From positions 320,130,128-320,194,127 of the forward strand of contig JAVHZZ010000004.1 in assembly GCA_036250195.1 (NCBI GenBank): a DNA stretch of 64,000 nucleotides, in the 5' to 3' direction. The first letter of the stretch is position 1. Every line of letters begins with the position of its first letter. The DNA is from Mixophyes australis (lineage: Eukaryota; Chordata; Amphibia; Anura; Limnodynastidae). Below are positions 12,601 to 21,905 of the stretch, piece after piece. Under the pieces are notes generated by a model. It saw only the letters and a program-made list of their open reading frames with translations. It made no database searches and had not been told where the DNA came from. A program made the translations under genes and the position numbers.

Positions 12601-15600
12601 CCCTTTTTGGCTTTGCTAGGGCTACCGGAGCGCGAACGTCTACTGCGGCTTTTACTTCTCGATCGTCTTCGTTCGCGACTGCGTGATCTTCTCCTCTCCC
12701 TGCTGCGCTCCCTCTCTCTGCTTGGTCGACGGCTATCATAAAAATAAATAATTCAGTGCCATAACAAAAAAAAGAAAAACAATATATTTTTTTTTCTCAT
12801 CTTGGAAAAAACAAAAATAAATTGCTAGAGCAATAATTTGATCTTACTAAATGGCAATCTATAACAGGAGTTTCCTGAACACAAATATAATCTTAAAAAA
12901 AATTAAACAATGAACAAATCCTACCCTGGGCGCTTTCTATCTCTGGACCGTGATCTTCTGCGTTCCCTACTGCGTGATCTCTCCCTTCTACGTTCTCTCT
13001 CTCGCTCACGGCTCCTGGACCGGCGCTCTTCTCCTCTCTTAGCTCTCTTGTCAGGTGGAGAACGACTTTTTGACCTACTGCCGGAGCGGCCACGTGATGA
13101 TGAACGTTTACGGTAATGCCTAGGAGAAAGAAAGCTTAAAACTTTTAAAAACTGCTAAAAAACCCAAAAAGACATGCCGTGGATGCAAATGTCCTTGAAT
13201 AAGACTTGTCTCTGAAAGCAGGCACACACCAATAAAGATCAATATATACAACAAAGAATATAAACCCAGCGCTGGTTAGGATAATTATATTATACCATAT
13301 ATAATCATATGATATATACACCCGCAGCCAGCCACTGATGACGAGTACTGATCTCGTCACAAATTAATAGATACAAAGAAATAATACATGTAGTGGCAGC
13401 GCTGATGTATGAAATATCACAAATTTATTAAAACATATATATAAAATTATTATGATACACATAAAATTGTATATATTATATCCGTGGACCGAGCTGGATA
13501 TTATACCACCTTAATGCCTAACAGAGCTCTGTAGGTATATATACACAATAGTTTAGACACAGGTATAGAGATTCTATATGTAGCTGCGAAGAAAAACCGG
13601 GGTATGATACATTTACTCCCAGATGTCTCCTTTAGATGTAATGGCTCTATTATTCCATAGAGGCTGGGACTGAAAAAACATGTGTATACACGGAAGTCCA
13701 AAACAATAGGTGTGTCCAAGCTCATTTACGTTACACCAATAAAGCATTAGTCTTGATACAAACACAGACAGAAATCAGGGCTGCCAGTGCAGACACCTTC
13801 TCCACATCCCTAAACACCAATCCTTGCTGGATTTCAGATTTCTCTCTACTGCCACATTGCCTTCTTAAATATTAAAATAAAATCATTGAAGTAAAATTAT
13901 TCTGGCTAGGCTTACAATTTCATTTATAAGTGTAAAGTTAGCACAAAGCACAATCCTTCCTGTGATCCTCAACTTCAACTAAAACCACAAATGGCAACAA
14001 ACCCCCAACCGAACCCCTAGGTATTAACCACAGACATGTATTATAACACATAATTTTATCTGAAAATATAAAACATAACATCTGGTGGGAACACTACCAT
14101 ATTGTATGGGATATGCATCAGGCCATATTGTTTGCAATACATATGGCATATTAAGGCTTATAAGGCTCAGCAAATTATTCTTGGCAACAGATATGTCTTA
14201 ACTTTATATTCTTTGTATCAGCTACGTTTTTTCCCCCCACAAAACAAAAACATATCTGGCAACTAATGTATACTAGTCTACTAGATTTTTGCACTGTCCT
14301 TTTTCTTATGACAACCATGATGGGTCCTGCTTCTACAATGGACAAGTGAGGCTGCATAATTAACTACCGGACATATAAAAGATGGACTATTTACAATCAC
14401 AGCCATTCTCCACCTGGACACACACATATACAAAATGTGATTCTAATATATGTTTAAAATATAATATAAGAGACAGTGTGTCATGATGTCAACACTTAGG
14501 GCCTGATTCATCAAGGTACATATCTGCCGATTTTAAGCGTATCATCCACAAGATCACTCTACGCATGCCCAGAACCGGGAGATACATCCCTGAGCACAGC
14601 TCTGCCCGCTGGGTGTTCGAACGCAAAGACACTTACTACAGCCTACGGGAGTGAACTGGGCAGGGAAGGGGCGTTTTGCCGTAGTCAATGTACAGTAGGG
14701 AAGTGCCAAACTCAAGTGCACGCTGCCACGTCCGAATTCAGCTCTTAGCGTCTTACTTGTTGTTGTGCTGTATCTCTTGCTCCACCTAAGAGGCTAGTCT
14801 TGATCAGTAATGTTGAGTTTCGTATGCATGCTATAACATGTGTTTGCAAACACGTGCAACTGTAAAAGTTTATTTTATGTTCAGTAGACATTACCAACAT
14901 TGTAATAAATGTATTTCATGGAGAGAAAAAAATTAAACTTTAACTGTTTCATCATTAATGCCTTTAATATTAACAAGTGAATGAATGCAACATTTTTTTT
15001 TCTATTTTCCTCTCGGCTCTCTTGTGAATTTATAATCCACAGAGGTATGGGACCTATCCTGCAGCGTCTTCTGTAGTAGAGCAGAGCAGACCTGCCCCCG
15101 ATTTCAAAAGCACACATATCTAGAGATCCGTGCCTTGATTTCGGGAGCATGCAAAGCATAAATGTGTGCGTATAATACTGAACGCAGGTTGAGCTCAGAA
15201 AATGTTCCTTGGTGAATCTGGCCATTAGTGGACATTAGGGAAACTTTAACAATAAGAGGAATAATACACCTGTATTTACATATATACACACATACATTGT
15301 CAACACTTGCTAGTTAAACAGTATTCCGGTGGAAACATAAATCCATTATTATTAAAATTTATTTATATAGTGATAATTTATTACATTGCAATTTAAAGAG
15401 ATTAATCGCCGTCATACTGATTCACATCAGTCCCTGGCCGAGTGCAGTACGGTCTAAATTCTCAACCACAGAAACTTCACACAATAATGTTTTGGACTCT
15501 GAAACCAAAGCACACGGAGGAAACCCCTTCTAAAGCTGGGTACACACTAATTTCGTACTCACTGTTGTGGATCGGTCGGAAGTTTATACACACTACACAA

Positions 15601-16775
15601 CGGAAACGAGATTGGAACGAAAATATTAAACAGTACGACCAACCAAATGAGGCGATAATCGTCCATTTGGGCAGACTTTCGACCATCGTGTCACTGCACA
15701 CAATGACCCGACTTTTGAACGAGCGGTCGTATGTCAGCTGATTTAGCCGATTATTGGATGAAAACTGTGTAGTGTGTACCCAGCTTGACGCAGGGATAAC
15801 ATACAAACAAGAACAATGGGTACAGATAAGCAGAATACATGCATGAACACAATTACCCATGCATGTATTCTGAGTGGGCAGACATGAGAGAGTAGAGGTG
15901 AAACATAGGGGGACAGGAACACTTCTAACCCACCCCCAATTCAAATACAATGCCACAATAAACCTGGGTGTAGGGAGCAAGTGGCAATTTAGGTGCATAT
16001 GGAAAAGTATGTGTGTGTACTGAGGACACTGTGCAGTGGTAAAGGGTGAGGTGGGCAGTGTTTGGCCCTGCCCCAGACATCACCTAGTGAGAGGAAGTCT
16101 GAGCAGCTGATCAGTGCACTGCCAAACACCAGGCTACTTGGGAGGAGAACACCTCCCAACAGTTTAAAAATGCAAAAACTGGACACAATCCCCTCATGTG
16201 ATCTGCTCAGACCACACCCACTCGATATCCAAATATACCCCTTTTATGATTCAGGAACAGTCCGACAAAAATAGGGACTCTTTGGACATATGTTGCCCTC
16301 CAGAATGTCACCCATTATTTGGCTCACACAACACTGGGTTGTCTTCTTCAGGTAAACTAAAATTGCCACCAGTAGAGTATTTTTTACATTATAAATCATC
16401 AACTTCATTAAAGCTCAAAGAATTGGAATAGACATTGGGAATGGTATCTAATAGGTCCAGTAAAGTGAAATGTACTTTGCAGCTGGAAAATATTGTCAAA
16501 AAATACCCCAGACACTTCAGAGGACAACACAACACATGGACAAGCTTTAACATCTGGGGCCACCCTCCTTGCTGACCACGCTGGACATGCAGCCTGAGTA
16601 ACACGGACAACAGTCAGCATCACACAGAGACACCTGTCCGGTACTGAGCAAGAGTGACACAGGTCAGCTCTAATCTTAGTCCTAACTGCGGCGACGCAAA
16701 ACAACCAGCTCTGCCCATCACTGCCACGCACTATATGTAAATACGGGGTACCACTCACCGTGACTCCCTGCCCAT
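545..16775 (-). CDS. DDX46: DDX46, 5' part of gene (exons 1-7)
   Basis: DDX46 is the vertebrate PRP5-type DEAD-box RNA helicase that acts in the nucleus in U2 snRNP and pre-spliceosome assembly. Seven minus-strand coding exons can be joined with GT-AG boundaries and one unbroken frame: 16759-16775, 12925-13119, 12592-12732, 10718-10814, 9245-9410, 8994-9145 and 545-658. They total 882 nt, or 294 codons. The predicted protein begins MGRESRHYRKRS, then has an RS/RE-rich region, a lysine-rich segment, a charged coiled-coil-like segment with RVEKWREEQ, an acidic segment with [11 protein letters not shown], and ends [11 protein letters not shown]. This is the order and wording of the known DDX46 N-terminus as I remember it. 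The helicase core is not in the window. All introns carry or are enlarged by transposons. No lesion is seen in the exons. I am very sure of the family, and sure of the orthology. Confidence 0.93.
1293..1478. repeat. Tc1 left terminal inverted repeat
   Basis: Reverse complement of the right end (8498-8695) with scattered differences. Its inner edge, GACACAGGGAAAA, is exactly where the DIRS element enters. Confidence 0.82.
1480..1655. repeat. DIRS left inverted terminal repeat
   Basis: Shares TCTGGGGGACACTGCTTACC and the following 100 or so bases with the reverse complement of the right end. The outermost 35 bases are unique to this side, as is usual for DIRS ends. Confidence 0.85.
1717..1816. 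repeat. DIRS internal complementary region
   Basis: Bases 1717-1771 are the near-perfect reverse complement of the element's left outer end (1480-1533). Bases 1772-1816 are that of its right outer end (7302-7346). The junction at 1771/1772 thus joins the two termini head to tail, which is how DIRS elements are thought to template a circular DNA intermediate. This region also lets both ends of the element be placed to the base. Confidence 0.88.
1833..2760 (-). pseudogene. DIRS tyrosine recombinase
   Basis: The 256-aa frame 1833-2603 holds the catalytic half of a tyrosine recombinase, which integrates the circular DNA of DIRS elements. Box I Arg lies in [10 protein letters not shown] (about residue 64), box II in HSTR (about residue 194), and the Tyr nucleophile in FTKFYQF (about residue 228). 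The catalytic part is open, but the N-terminal part (2604-2900, [17 protein letters not shown]) lies in other frames, so the complete protein is broken. Confidence 0.88.
2829..3330 (-). pseudogene. DIRS methyltransferase-like domain, broken
   Basis: Two frames (2752-3321 and 2829-3098) carry the block that follows RNase H in [19 protein letters not shown], then [13 protein letters not shown] sequence, then [16 protein letters not shown] and RRVWYADII. In vertebrate DIRS this region is called a DNA N6-adenine methyltransferase-like domain; its function is not established. A frameshift lies near 3098, and a 39-bp inverted duplication at 3116-3199 has replaced part of the coding sequence. Confidence 0.75.
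3116..3199. repeat. 39-bp perfect inverted repeat inside the DIRS
   Basis: Bases 3116-3154 and 3161-3199 are exact reverse complements with a 6-base loop (TAGAGA). On the minus strand the lower arm codes for the expected [13 protein letters not shown]. The upper arm is its mirror image and interrupts the protein. Confidence 0.92.
3464..4719 (-). pseudogene. DIRS reverse transcriptase-RNase H, broken
   Basis: The segment 4048-4719 carries [19 protein letters not shown] and [13 protein letters not shown], the fingers and first catalytic Asp of a DIRS reverse transcriptase. The frame then shifts near 4280. The active site [13 protein letters not shown] appears in 3660-4217. After another shift, 3464-4033 gives the thumb and RNase H with [13 protein letters not shown], a conserved Glu in [10 protein letters not shown], and [11 protein letters not shown]. 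The catalytic residues are still visible but at least two frameshifts separate them. The protein copied the element's RNA into DNA. Confidence 0.9.
4783..6190 (-). pseudogene. DIRS ORF1 (gag-like), frameshifted
   Basis: Two minus-strand frames, 5534-6190 (218 aa) and 4783-5550 (255 aa), overlap by 17 bases and together form one gag-like protein. The first part has a Ser/Ala-rich segment and a nuclear-signal-like PPAKRKRP, then an acidic region. The second part has helices and ends in an Arg/Gly/Ser-rich tail (RGRSSF-type), suited to nucleic acid binding. A frame change near 5540 breaks it. The call rests on position in the element and composition. I know no catalytic motif for this protein. 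Confidence 0.7.
7205..7346. repeat. DIRS right inverted terminal repeat
   Basis: Inverted partner of the left repeat, running through GGGGCAGGGGTCTGTCAGCA to the boundary AGAGAAAA at 7346. The Tc1 sequence resumes at 7347. Confidence 0.85.
7350..8480 (-). pseudogene. Tc1-type transposase, decayed
   Basis: The longest open piece (7696-7980, 94 aa) contains [15 protein letters not shown] and [13 protein letters not shown] sequence from the DDE core of Tc1 transposases, which cut and rejoin transposon ends at TA sites. Downstream, broken frames at 7370-7600 still resemble the usual C-terminus (an [15 protein letters not shown] region and a final segment of the type found after it). Several stops and frame changes interrupt it, so it cannot make active enzyme. 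It lies in the same orientation as DDX46. Confidence 0.85.
8498..8695. repeat. Tc1 right terminal inverted repeat
   Basis: Mirror of the left repeat. It is followed by TATGTATGTATG, so the TA target is present on this side. Confidence 0.82.
8696..8993 (-). other. DDX46 intron 6, end near exon 6
   Basis: AT-rich intron sequence between the Tc1 end and the exon 6 donor. Nothing else recognised. The other residual part of the intron is 659-1292. Without transposons the intron would be about 0.93 kb. Confidence 0.6.
8994..9145 (-). CDS. DDX46: DDX46 exon 6 (acidic segment)
   Basis: This 152-bp exon has its acceptor TGTCCCAG and donor GTGAGT. It holds an acidic run (about 20 Asp/Glu/Ala/Gln residues), then [20 protein letters not shown], a signature of DDX46. 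It ends in phase 0 after Ser-Glu-Lys. The donor opens the 8.3-kb intron that holds the nested Tc1 and DIRS insertions. Confidence 0.94.
9245..9410 (-). CDS. DDX46: DDX46 exon 5 (charged helical segment)
   Basis: This 166-bp exon begins after CCTGTTTCAG and ends at GTAGGG. It reads [20 protein letters not shown], then [19 protein letters not shown] and WSLEDDD. The strongly alternating Arg/Lys/Glu pattern predicts a long helix. It is close to identical to the mammalian protein and is one of the two best diagnostic exons for the gene in this window. Confidence 0.94.
10274..10440. mobile_element. Palindromic MITE, copy 1 (DDX46 intron 4)
   Basis: About 167 bp that fold back on themselves: TTTACTAAACTGC at the left pairs with GCAGTTTAGTAAA at the right. 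The inner arms carry CAATCAGATTCTAGCT and AGCTAGAATCTGATTGG. Three more copies of the family lie at 19425, 52862 and 63520. It has no coding capacity. Confidence 0.8.
10718..10814 (-). CDS. DDX46: DDX46 exon 4 (lysine-rich segment)
   Basis: This 97-bp exon has its acceptor TTTTCTAG ending at 10815 and donor GTAAGT from 10717. It codes for [18 protein letters not shown] followed by an Asp/Glu/Lys run. The same segment (SKEKTD...KEKKKDKDD) occurs in mammalian DDX46. It ends in phase 0, as exon 5 requires. Confidence 0.9.
11347..11994 (+). other. 215-codon open frame in DDX46 intron 3, unrecognised
   Basis: This open frame lies antisense to DDX46 between exons 4 and 3. The translation is rich in Pro, Ser, Leu and His with little predicted fold, and I see no known domain. 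The sequence is pyrimidine-rich (many CCA, CTC and TCC), which makes long open frames by chance. A second pyrimidine-rich frame follows at 12155-12352, so 11.3-12.4 kb may be one old repeat. I do not call it a gene. Confidence 0.25.
12592..12732 (-). CDS. DDX46: DDX46 exon 3 (RS domain)
   Basis: This 141-bp exon has its acceptor AG at 12734-12733 and donor GTAATT from 12591. It continues the RS region ([17 protein letters not shown] repeats, then [13 protein letters not shown]) and ends with two bases of an Arg codon completed by exon 4. The reading phase matches on both sides. Confidence 0.88.
12925..13119 (-). CDS. DDX46: DDX46 exon 2 (RS domain)
   Basis: This 195-bp exon follows a TTTCTCCTAG acceptor and ends at a GTAGGA donor. 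It starts with the third base of an Arg codon and codes for [18 protein letters not shown] followed by dense Arg-Ser, Arg-Glu and Arg-Asp repeats. RS domains of this kind mediate contacts with other splicing factors. Two plus-strand open frames over the exon are mirror images of the repetitive codons, not genes. Confidence 0.92.
13140..14498. other. DDX46 intron 1, AT-rich part without a clear feature
   Basis: Mostly AT-rich. Around 13260-13740 there are motifs such as CAGCGCTG next to long TTTATTAAAAC-like stretches, a style also seen near 36540. This suggests remnants of one unrecognised repeat family. No protein match is seen. Confidence 0.3.
14499..15223. mobile_element. MITE-like element with GGCCTGATTCATCAAGG ends
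   Basis: The left end, GGGCCTGATTCATCAAGG, is mirrored by CCTTGGTGAATCTGGCC at the right. TTA lies at or close to both ends, which would fit a Harbinger-type target, but the exact boundary is uncertain by one or two bases. The length is about 725 bp. Open frames inside show no transposase. A related end lies at about 63740-63858 in the other orientation, and a shorter relative at 55197-55466. Confidence 0.6.
15533..15786. mobile_element. MITE-like element with AAGCTGGGTACACACT ends
   Basis: AAGCTGGGTACACACT at 15533 is the inverted copy of AGTGTGTACCCAGCTT ending at 15786. The element is about 254 bp and non-coding. No clean target duplication is visible. Looser relatives may lie at 30095-30250 and 31725-31915. 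Confidence 0.6.
15787..16689. other. DDX46 intron 1, no clear feature
   Basis: Nothing recognised. Several short open frames overlap on both strands and none looks like a protein. Confidence 0.5.
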
Positions 16776-16935
16776 GGTTCAGTAGGCCTCAAACCCGCGT
16801 AGTATACGTGATATCAGCTCCCGCTTCTCCCTCTCTGTGCTCCGTACACGCTCCTGAACACCAACCAGGCCGAGAGGTAAAGCGGCGCCAGAGTCTAGTG
16901 TCGCACGTTAATTGTGTAGCGACATCTAGTGGTGG
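16690..16935 (-). promoter_or_regulatory. DDX46 promoter and 5' UTR region
   Basis: The sequence around and just above the DDX46 start is richer in G+C and CpG than its surroundings, as expected of a housekeeping CpG-type promoter. No TATA box is placed convincingly. The exact transcription start is not visible. Function is inferred only from position. Confidence 0.5.
16759..16775 (-). CDS. DDX46: DDX46 exon 1, coding part
   Basis: The start codon is the reverse complement of 16773-16775, in the context ACCATGGGC, a good Kozak match. Seventeen coding bases read M-G-R-E-S plus two bases of an Arg codon and then meet a strong GTGAGT donor at 16758-16753. The first base of exon 2 completes the Arg codon, giving MGRESR-HYRKR as in known DDX46 proteins. 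The 5' untranslated part continues to higher coordinates, and its true start cannot be read from sequence alone. Confidence 0.9.
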
Positions 16936-17699
16936 GAGGTTATAGAGCTGCAGGAGAGAAAACAGAATTGCATGCAACCTAGTAAGGCTCATTTACGAAA
17001 GTACAATTTTATTTTATTTTTGTGACCTAATGCGACTATATTTTCACAAATGTACCTGGTATTACAAGTAAGTGCATGGATTCGTGAGTCATGACACTTG
17101 TGGGGTACATGAGTGTGCAACATAGAGGGGCAAACTGCAGGATTTGCAGAGGGGGGTTTCCACATCACACCGCCAGTGGGCGTGACCGGCATGCATGGGG
17201 GAGTGGCTATAATATTAGACAGTGCTTGACTGCTCTCCATCTCTTCCTATCCCCGTAATATACATGGGCAATGCAGCTTGCACTACTGTTAGGTGCACAC
17301 AGCTCTCTCTTTTTGAGCAGAGCTGTTTTGAAGCGGGGGCTGTGTCCAGCCACCTCAATTATACAGTGCCCCAGGCTTGGAGGGGGGTTTCCAGGCACTA
17401 GGAAACCTCCTCTCGGTTTGCCTATGACATACGAGGTGGAAGAGATGGACAGGTCGGGGGGGGGGGGGGGGGGGTTTCCTTTATGCGAACCGGCCAATAT
17501 GAAAAAAACAACAACAAAAAACTAATTTTTATGGTAGAAATAAATTACAGCAGCCCACCTGCTGACATTTGTGCAACTTTGTCGCTCTACAAGCTCCTTG
17601 GTAATGGAAATAATATATGTGTCAATGTTTGTTTATAATTGTATTTAATAGAAAGATAAACACCCTGGTGGTCCAGTGTGTATCCAGCAGTGACTGACC
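16936..17699. other. Region upstream of DDX46, no gene seen
   Basis: No exon is recognised. A run of about 19 G lies at 17456-17474. A stretch near 17150-17220 (CCAGTGGGCGTGACCGGCAT) looks like a dispersed repeat but is not identified. Confidence 0.45.
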
Positions 17700-17737
17700 C
17701 AGTGGTTCCCAAACTTTTGCAGTTTGTACCACCCTTA

Positions 17738-17927
17738 GGGGGGTATTTAATTGTTAGCGAGACCGCTGAAATACTCGCGCTCCAAAAATATTACCATCAA
17801 TACGGTAATATCTCGCTGAAATCCAGCGAGTAAATTACCGTATCAATGGTATTTACGCGCAATATTAACGGTAATATTTTTGGAGCGCAAGTATTTCAGC
17901 GGTCTCGCTAACAATTAAATACCCCCC
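17738..17927. mobile_element. Harbinger-type MITE nested in the hAT element
   Basis: This 190-bp fold-back element starts GGGGGGTATTTAATTGTTAG and ends with the inverted copy, and is flanked by TTA on both sides (17735-17737 and 17928-17930). A TTA duplication is typical of PIF/Harbinger. The termini resemble those of the larger element at 48184-50117. Confidence 0.82.
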
Positions 17928-18139
17928 TTAGAGTCTCCATAATTTTTTCAAGGTACCCTTCCAAAATAATTACCGAGCAATCTCGTTTTATAAGTAGTTG
18001 GGTCAAAAAAAATTAATAAGTGTTTAGGTCTAGACAGAAATATTTATTTAGTTGTATGCAAAAATAATACACATAAATCCAAGGGAAAAGAATATATTTT
18101 TTTCAATAATATTTCTGCCAAAGAATAATTTATAGCTAA

Positions 18140-18780
18140 CTCACACTGTGCCCTCCTTCATCTCCACACACTCTGTGCCCTCCTTCATCTCCACACACTC
18201 TGTGCCCTCCTTCATCTCCACACACTCTGTGCCCCCCTTCATACACACACTCTGTGCCCCCCTTCATACACACACTCTGTGCCCTCCTTTATCTCCACAC
18301 ACTCTGTGCCCTCCTTCATCTCAACACACTCTGTGCCCCCCTTCATCCACGTAATCTGTGCCCACTGCATCAACGCACTTTGTGCCCACTGCATTCACGC
18401 ACTCTGTGCCCCCTTCATCCACGCACTCTGTGCCTCCTTCATCCACGTACTCTGTGCCCCCTTCATCTCCATACTCTGTGCCCCCTTCATCCACGCACTC
18501 TGTGCCCCCTTCATCCACGCACTCTGTGCCCCCTTCATCCACGCACTCTGCCGCCCCTGCATCCCCTCACTCTGCCTCCTCTGCATCCCCTCACTCTGCC
18601 TCCTCTGCATCCCCTTACTCTGCCTCCTCTGCCTCTGCATCCCCTCACTCTGCCTCTTCTGCATCCCCTCACTCTGCCTCCTCTGCATCCACACACTCTG
18701 CCTCCTCTGCATCCCCTCACTCTGCCTCCTCTGCATCCACACACTCTGCCTCCTCTGCATCCCCTCACTCTGCCTCCTCC
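18140..18780. repeat. Minisatellite of 18-24 bp units
   Basis: Tandem copies of units such as CACTCTGTGCCCCCTTCATC grade into CACTCTGCCTCCTCTGCATC further right. About 30 units. The unit length shifts between roughly 18 and 24 bases. It explains six overlapping open frames on both strands. Confidence 0.9.
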
Positions 18781-18887
18781 TTCATTCTTTTGTGTCTCCA
18801 TTGCTGTTTCCTATCACCATTCCCCTCCGTTTCTTTACTTACCATACTTAACCTTCTTTCTTCTATTTCTTCTGTCTTTTCTGCTGT

Positions 18888-19029
18888 CTTACCAATCCAG
18901 CAGTGCCCGGGACCCAGCATCCTCTCTGCTGCCGCTTGTCACTGAATGTCAGGCCTGATGACGTCACGCCCGACTTTCAGTGAGAAGCGAGGAGGGAGGA
19001 TGCTGGGTCCCCGGCGCCGCTGGATTGGT
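18888..19029. repeat. GC-rich palindromic module, copy 1
   Basis: TTACCAATCC at the left is mirrored by GGATTGGTAA at the right, with GGGACCCAGCATCCT and AGGATGCTGGGTCCC inside. The arms are imperfect. The same module, nearly perfect, is in the transposon at 51846-52742. Confidence 0.8.
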
Positions 19030-19424
19030 AAGTTTTGTTTTTTTTCTCCTCCTGCCATGGCACCCTTGTGAAAGCGCTGTGGCACCCCTGGGAGCCGCGG
19101 CGCACACTTTGGGAACCGCTGGACTGACCCCTCTCTCTAGTCTCTTTAAATATATTTGGTTTAAATATTTTAAATGTGGCTTTAACCTGCTTGCTCATTC
19201 TTTATTTATAGAGACAAGCTGGTGCTCAATTAAAATACTAAACAAATATTCTGATTAAATGTACAAAATTGTCTTTGATTCTCAAATATTCTCATAACGA
19301 AATATTGTTGTACTAGGCTGAAGTATATGATAAACTGCAAACGTGTGTAATACGTATTTAAAAATATGTTCTCAATCAGCTGTTTGTTGATACTCTGGAA
19401 ACCAATCTGAAAAGACATAATGCG

Positions 19425-19580
19425 GAAGAATTATCAAACTTTCTAAAACGTAAAAGTGGAGGCGTTGCCCATAGCAACCAATCAGATTCTAGAATGTAAT
19501 AGAAATGATAGTTAATATCTGATTGGTTGCTATGGGTAACACCTCTGCTTTTCCTTTTAGAAGGGTTCAGAAATAAACCC
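19425..19580. mobile_element. Palindromic MITE, copy 2
   Basis: Diverged copy of the family at 10274. It carries CCATAGCAACCAATCAGATT and its inverted partner AATATCTGATTGGTTGCTAT. The ends are worn. Confidence 0.7.
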
Positions 19581-19709
19581 CAACGACTGTGTTTGATGAC
19601 TCCAAAATAAATATTTAATTTGTTTATATTTTATATTATGCTTGTTTATAATAAAAGGATTATTTTGATCACTAACAAAATTGACTACTGGTGTTTTTTC
19701 ATGATAGTG

Positions 19710-20045
19710 TGTATACACTCACTGGTCACTTTATTAGGTACACCTGCTCCTTAATGAAAATATATAATCAGCCAAGCATGTAGTAGCAACTAAGTGCATA
19801 AAAGCTTACAGACATGGTCAAGGGATTCAGTTGTTGTTCAGGCCAAACACCCAAGTGGGGGAAGGAATATGACCTATGTGACTGTGACTGTGGAATTATT
19901 GGTACCAGATAGGGTGGTTTGAATATTTTAGAAACTGCTGATTCCCTGGGCTTTTCACACACAGCATTCTTGAGTTTACAGAGAATGGTGTGCAAAACAA
20001 AAAAAACATTCAGTGACAGCAAGGTGAAAACAGAAAGGCAACAGT
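19710..20045 (+). mobile_element. Tc1-like transposon fragment (5' part)
   Basis: It begins with CTCACTGGTCACTTTATTAG, an end sequence widespread in fish and amphibian genomes. The plus-strand translation then keeps pieces of a Tc1-type helix-turn-helix region (ISETADSLGFS-like). Stops break it. The C-terminal part is missing where a SINE begins. The assignment is from memory of the family and is moderate. Confidence 0.5.
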
Positions 20046-20054
20046 GACTCAAAT

Positions 20055-20355
20055 CATCATCAACTATTTATATAGCGCCAGTAATTCTGCAGCACTGTAC
20101 AGAGAACTCACTCACAACAGTCCCTACCCCATTCTACATTCTAAATTCCCTAACACACACACAGACCAAGAGAGACTAATGTCAATTTTAATAGCAGCTA
20201 ATTAACCTACTAGTATGGTTTTGGAGTGTGGGGGGAAACTGGAGCACACTGAGGAAACCCACACAAACACAGAGAGGTCATGGTCAGGAATCGAGCTCAT
20301 GATCCCGGTGCTGTGAGGCAGAGGTGCTAACCACTAAGCCACCGTGTTGCCCTAT
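20055..20355 (-). repeat. tRNA-derived SINE, copy 1
   Basis: Read on the minus strand it starts GGGCAACACGGTGGCTTAGT. It has a Pol III box A-like stretch (TGGCTTAGTGGTTAGCAC) and a box B-like stretch (GAGCTCGATTCCTGACC), then a conserved body with TCCTCAGTGTGCTCCAGTTT. It ends in ATATAAATAGTTGATGATGA. The same family lies at 29716, 47095, 55096 and 63262. The body resembles V-SINE-type families of fish and amphibians, but I cannot fix the name. Confidence 0.8.
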
Positions 20356-20689
20356 AATAACCATGTGTTACCACTAGGGATGTGCACCGGCGACTTTTGA
20401 GGTCTCGTGTTTTGTGTTTTGGATCCGGATTTTCATTATTTTTGGGGTTCGGATTTGTCTCGCAAAACACTTGACGAAAGGTCTCGGTTCGGATTTAAGG
20501 TTTTGGATTCGGATTTTTTTTGAAAAAAACATAAAAAGTTTAAAAATCAAGTTTTTGGGCTTATTTTCACTCCTACGCTATTATTAACCTCAATAACATT
20601 CAATAACAAGCATTTCCACTAATTTACAGTGTATTCTGAACACCTCAAAATATAGTTATTAGTCCAAAACGTTGCAACGAGGTATCTTT

Positions 20690-21905
20690 CTGGACTGCGT
20701 AGAAGAGTGGGTCACCACAATATATATAATAAGAAAACCATCAACTTGTATGATTCGCAGCAATAAATGTACCTGGACTGCGTAGAGGAGTGGGTCACCA
20801 CAATATATATAATAAGAAAACCATCAACTTGTATGATGCGCACCAATAAATGTACCTGGACTGCGTAGAGGAGTGGGTCACCACAATATATATTAAAAAC
20901 CCTGAACTTGTATGATTCGCACCAATAAATGTACTTGGACTGCATAGAGGAGTGGGTCACCACAATATATATTAAAAACCCTGAACTTGTATGATTCGCA
21001 CCAACAATGTACCTGGACTGCGTAGAGGAGTGGGTCACCACAATATATATTAAAAACCCTGAACTTGTATGATTCGCAGCAATAAATGTATCTGGACTGC
21101 GTAGAGGAGTGGGTCACCACAATATATATAATAAGAAAACCATCAACTTGTATGATTCGCACCAATAATGTACCTGGACTGCGTAGAGGAGTGGGTCACA
21201 ATATAAATTAAAAACCCTGAACTTGTATGATTCGCACCAATAATGTACCTGGACTGCGTAGAGGAGTGGGTCACCACAATATATATTAAAAACCCTGAAC
21301 TTGTATGATTTGCAGCAATAAATGTATCTGGACTGCGTAGAGGAGTGGGTCACCACAATATATATAATAAGAAAACCATCAACTTGTATGATTCGCACCA
21401 ATAATGTACCTGGACTGCGTAGAGGAGTGGGTCACCACAATATAAATTAAAAACCCTGAACTTGTATGATTCGCACCAATAATGTACCTGGACTGCGTAG
21501 AGGAGTGGGTCACCACAATATATATTAAAAACCCTGAACTTGTATGATTCGCAGCAATAAATGTATCTGGACTGCGTAGAGGAGTGGGTCACCACAATAT
21601 ATATAATAAGAAAACCATCAACTTGTATGAATCGCACCGAATAATGTACCTGGACTGCGTAGAAGAGTGGGTCTCCACAATATAAATTAAAAACCCTGAA
21701 CTTGTAGGATTCGCACCAATAATGTACCTGGACTGCGTAGAGGAGTGGGTCACCACAATATAAATTAAAAACCCTGAACTTGTAGGATTCGCACCAATAA
21801 TGTACCTGGACTGCGTAGAGGAGTGGGTCACCACAATATAAATTAAAAACCCTGAACTTGTATGATTCGCACCAATAAATGTATCTGGACTGCGTAGAGT
21901 AGTGG
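20690..21905. repeat. Tandem array A in hAT element (about 75-84 bp units)
   Basis: About 15 units built on TGGACTGCGTAGAGGAGTGG, CACCACAATATA, a short A-rich link and CTTGTATGATTCGCACC. Copies differ at few positions. It produces several long minus-strand open frames that are not genes. Confidence 0.92.

Larger units (their letters stand above)
17700..19121. mobile_element. Non-autonomous hAT transposon
   Basis: The ends are inverted: CAGTGGTTCCCAAA at 17700 and TTTGGGAACCGCTG ending at 19121. They resemble ends of hAT (Charlie-like) elements. The 8-bp sequence GACTGACC flanks both sides (17692-17699 and 19122-19129), the target duplication expected of hAT. The interior has no transposase. 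It holds a nested MITE, a minisatellite and a GC-rich palindrome. Long open frames inside are products of the minisatellite. Confidence 0.85.

Noticed and set aside
12893..13093. A minus-strand frame starting [12 protein letters not shown]
   Set aside because: It overlaps DDX46 exon 2 in the wrong frame and runs through its splice donor.
18148..18958. Overlapping long open frames on both strands rich in Ser/Pro/His or Gly/Arg
   Set aside because: All are translations of the 18-24 bp minisatellite. Open frames in several phases are expected there.
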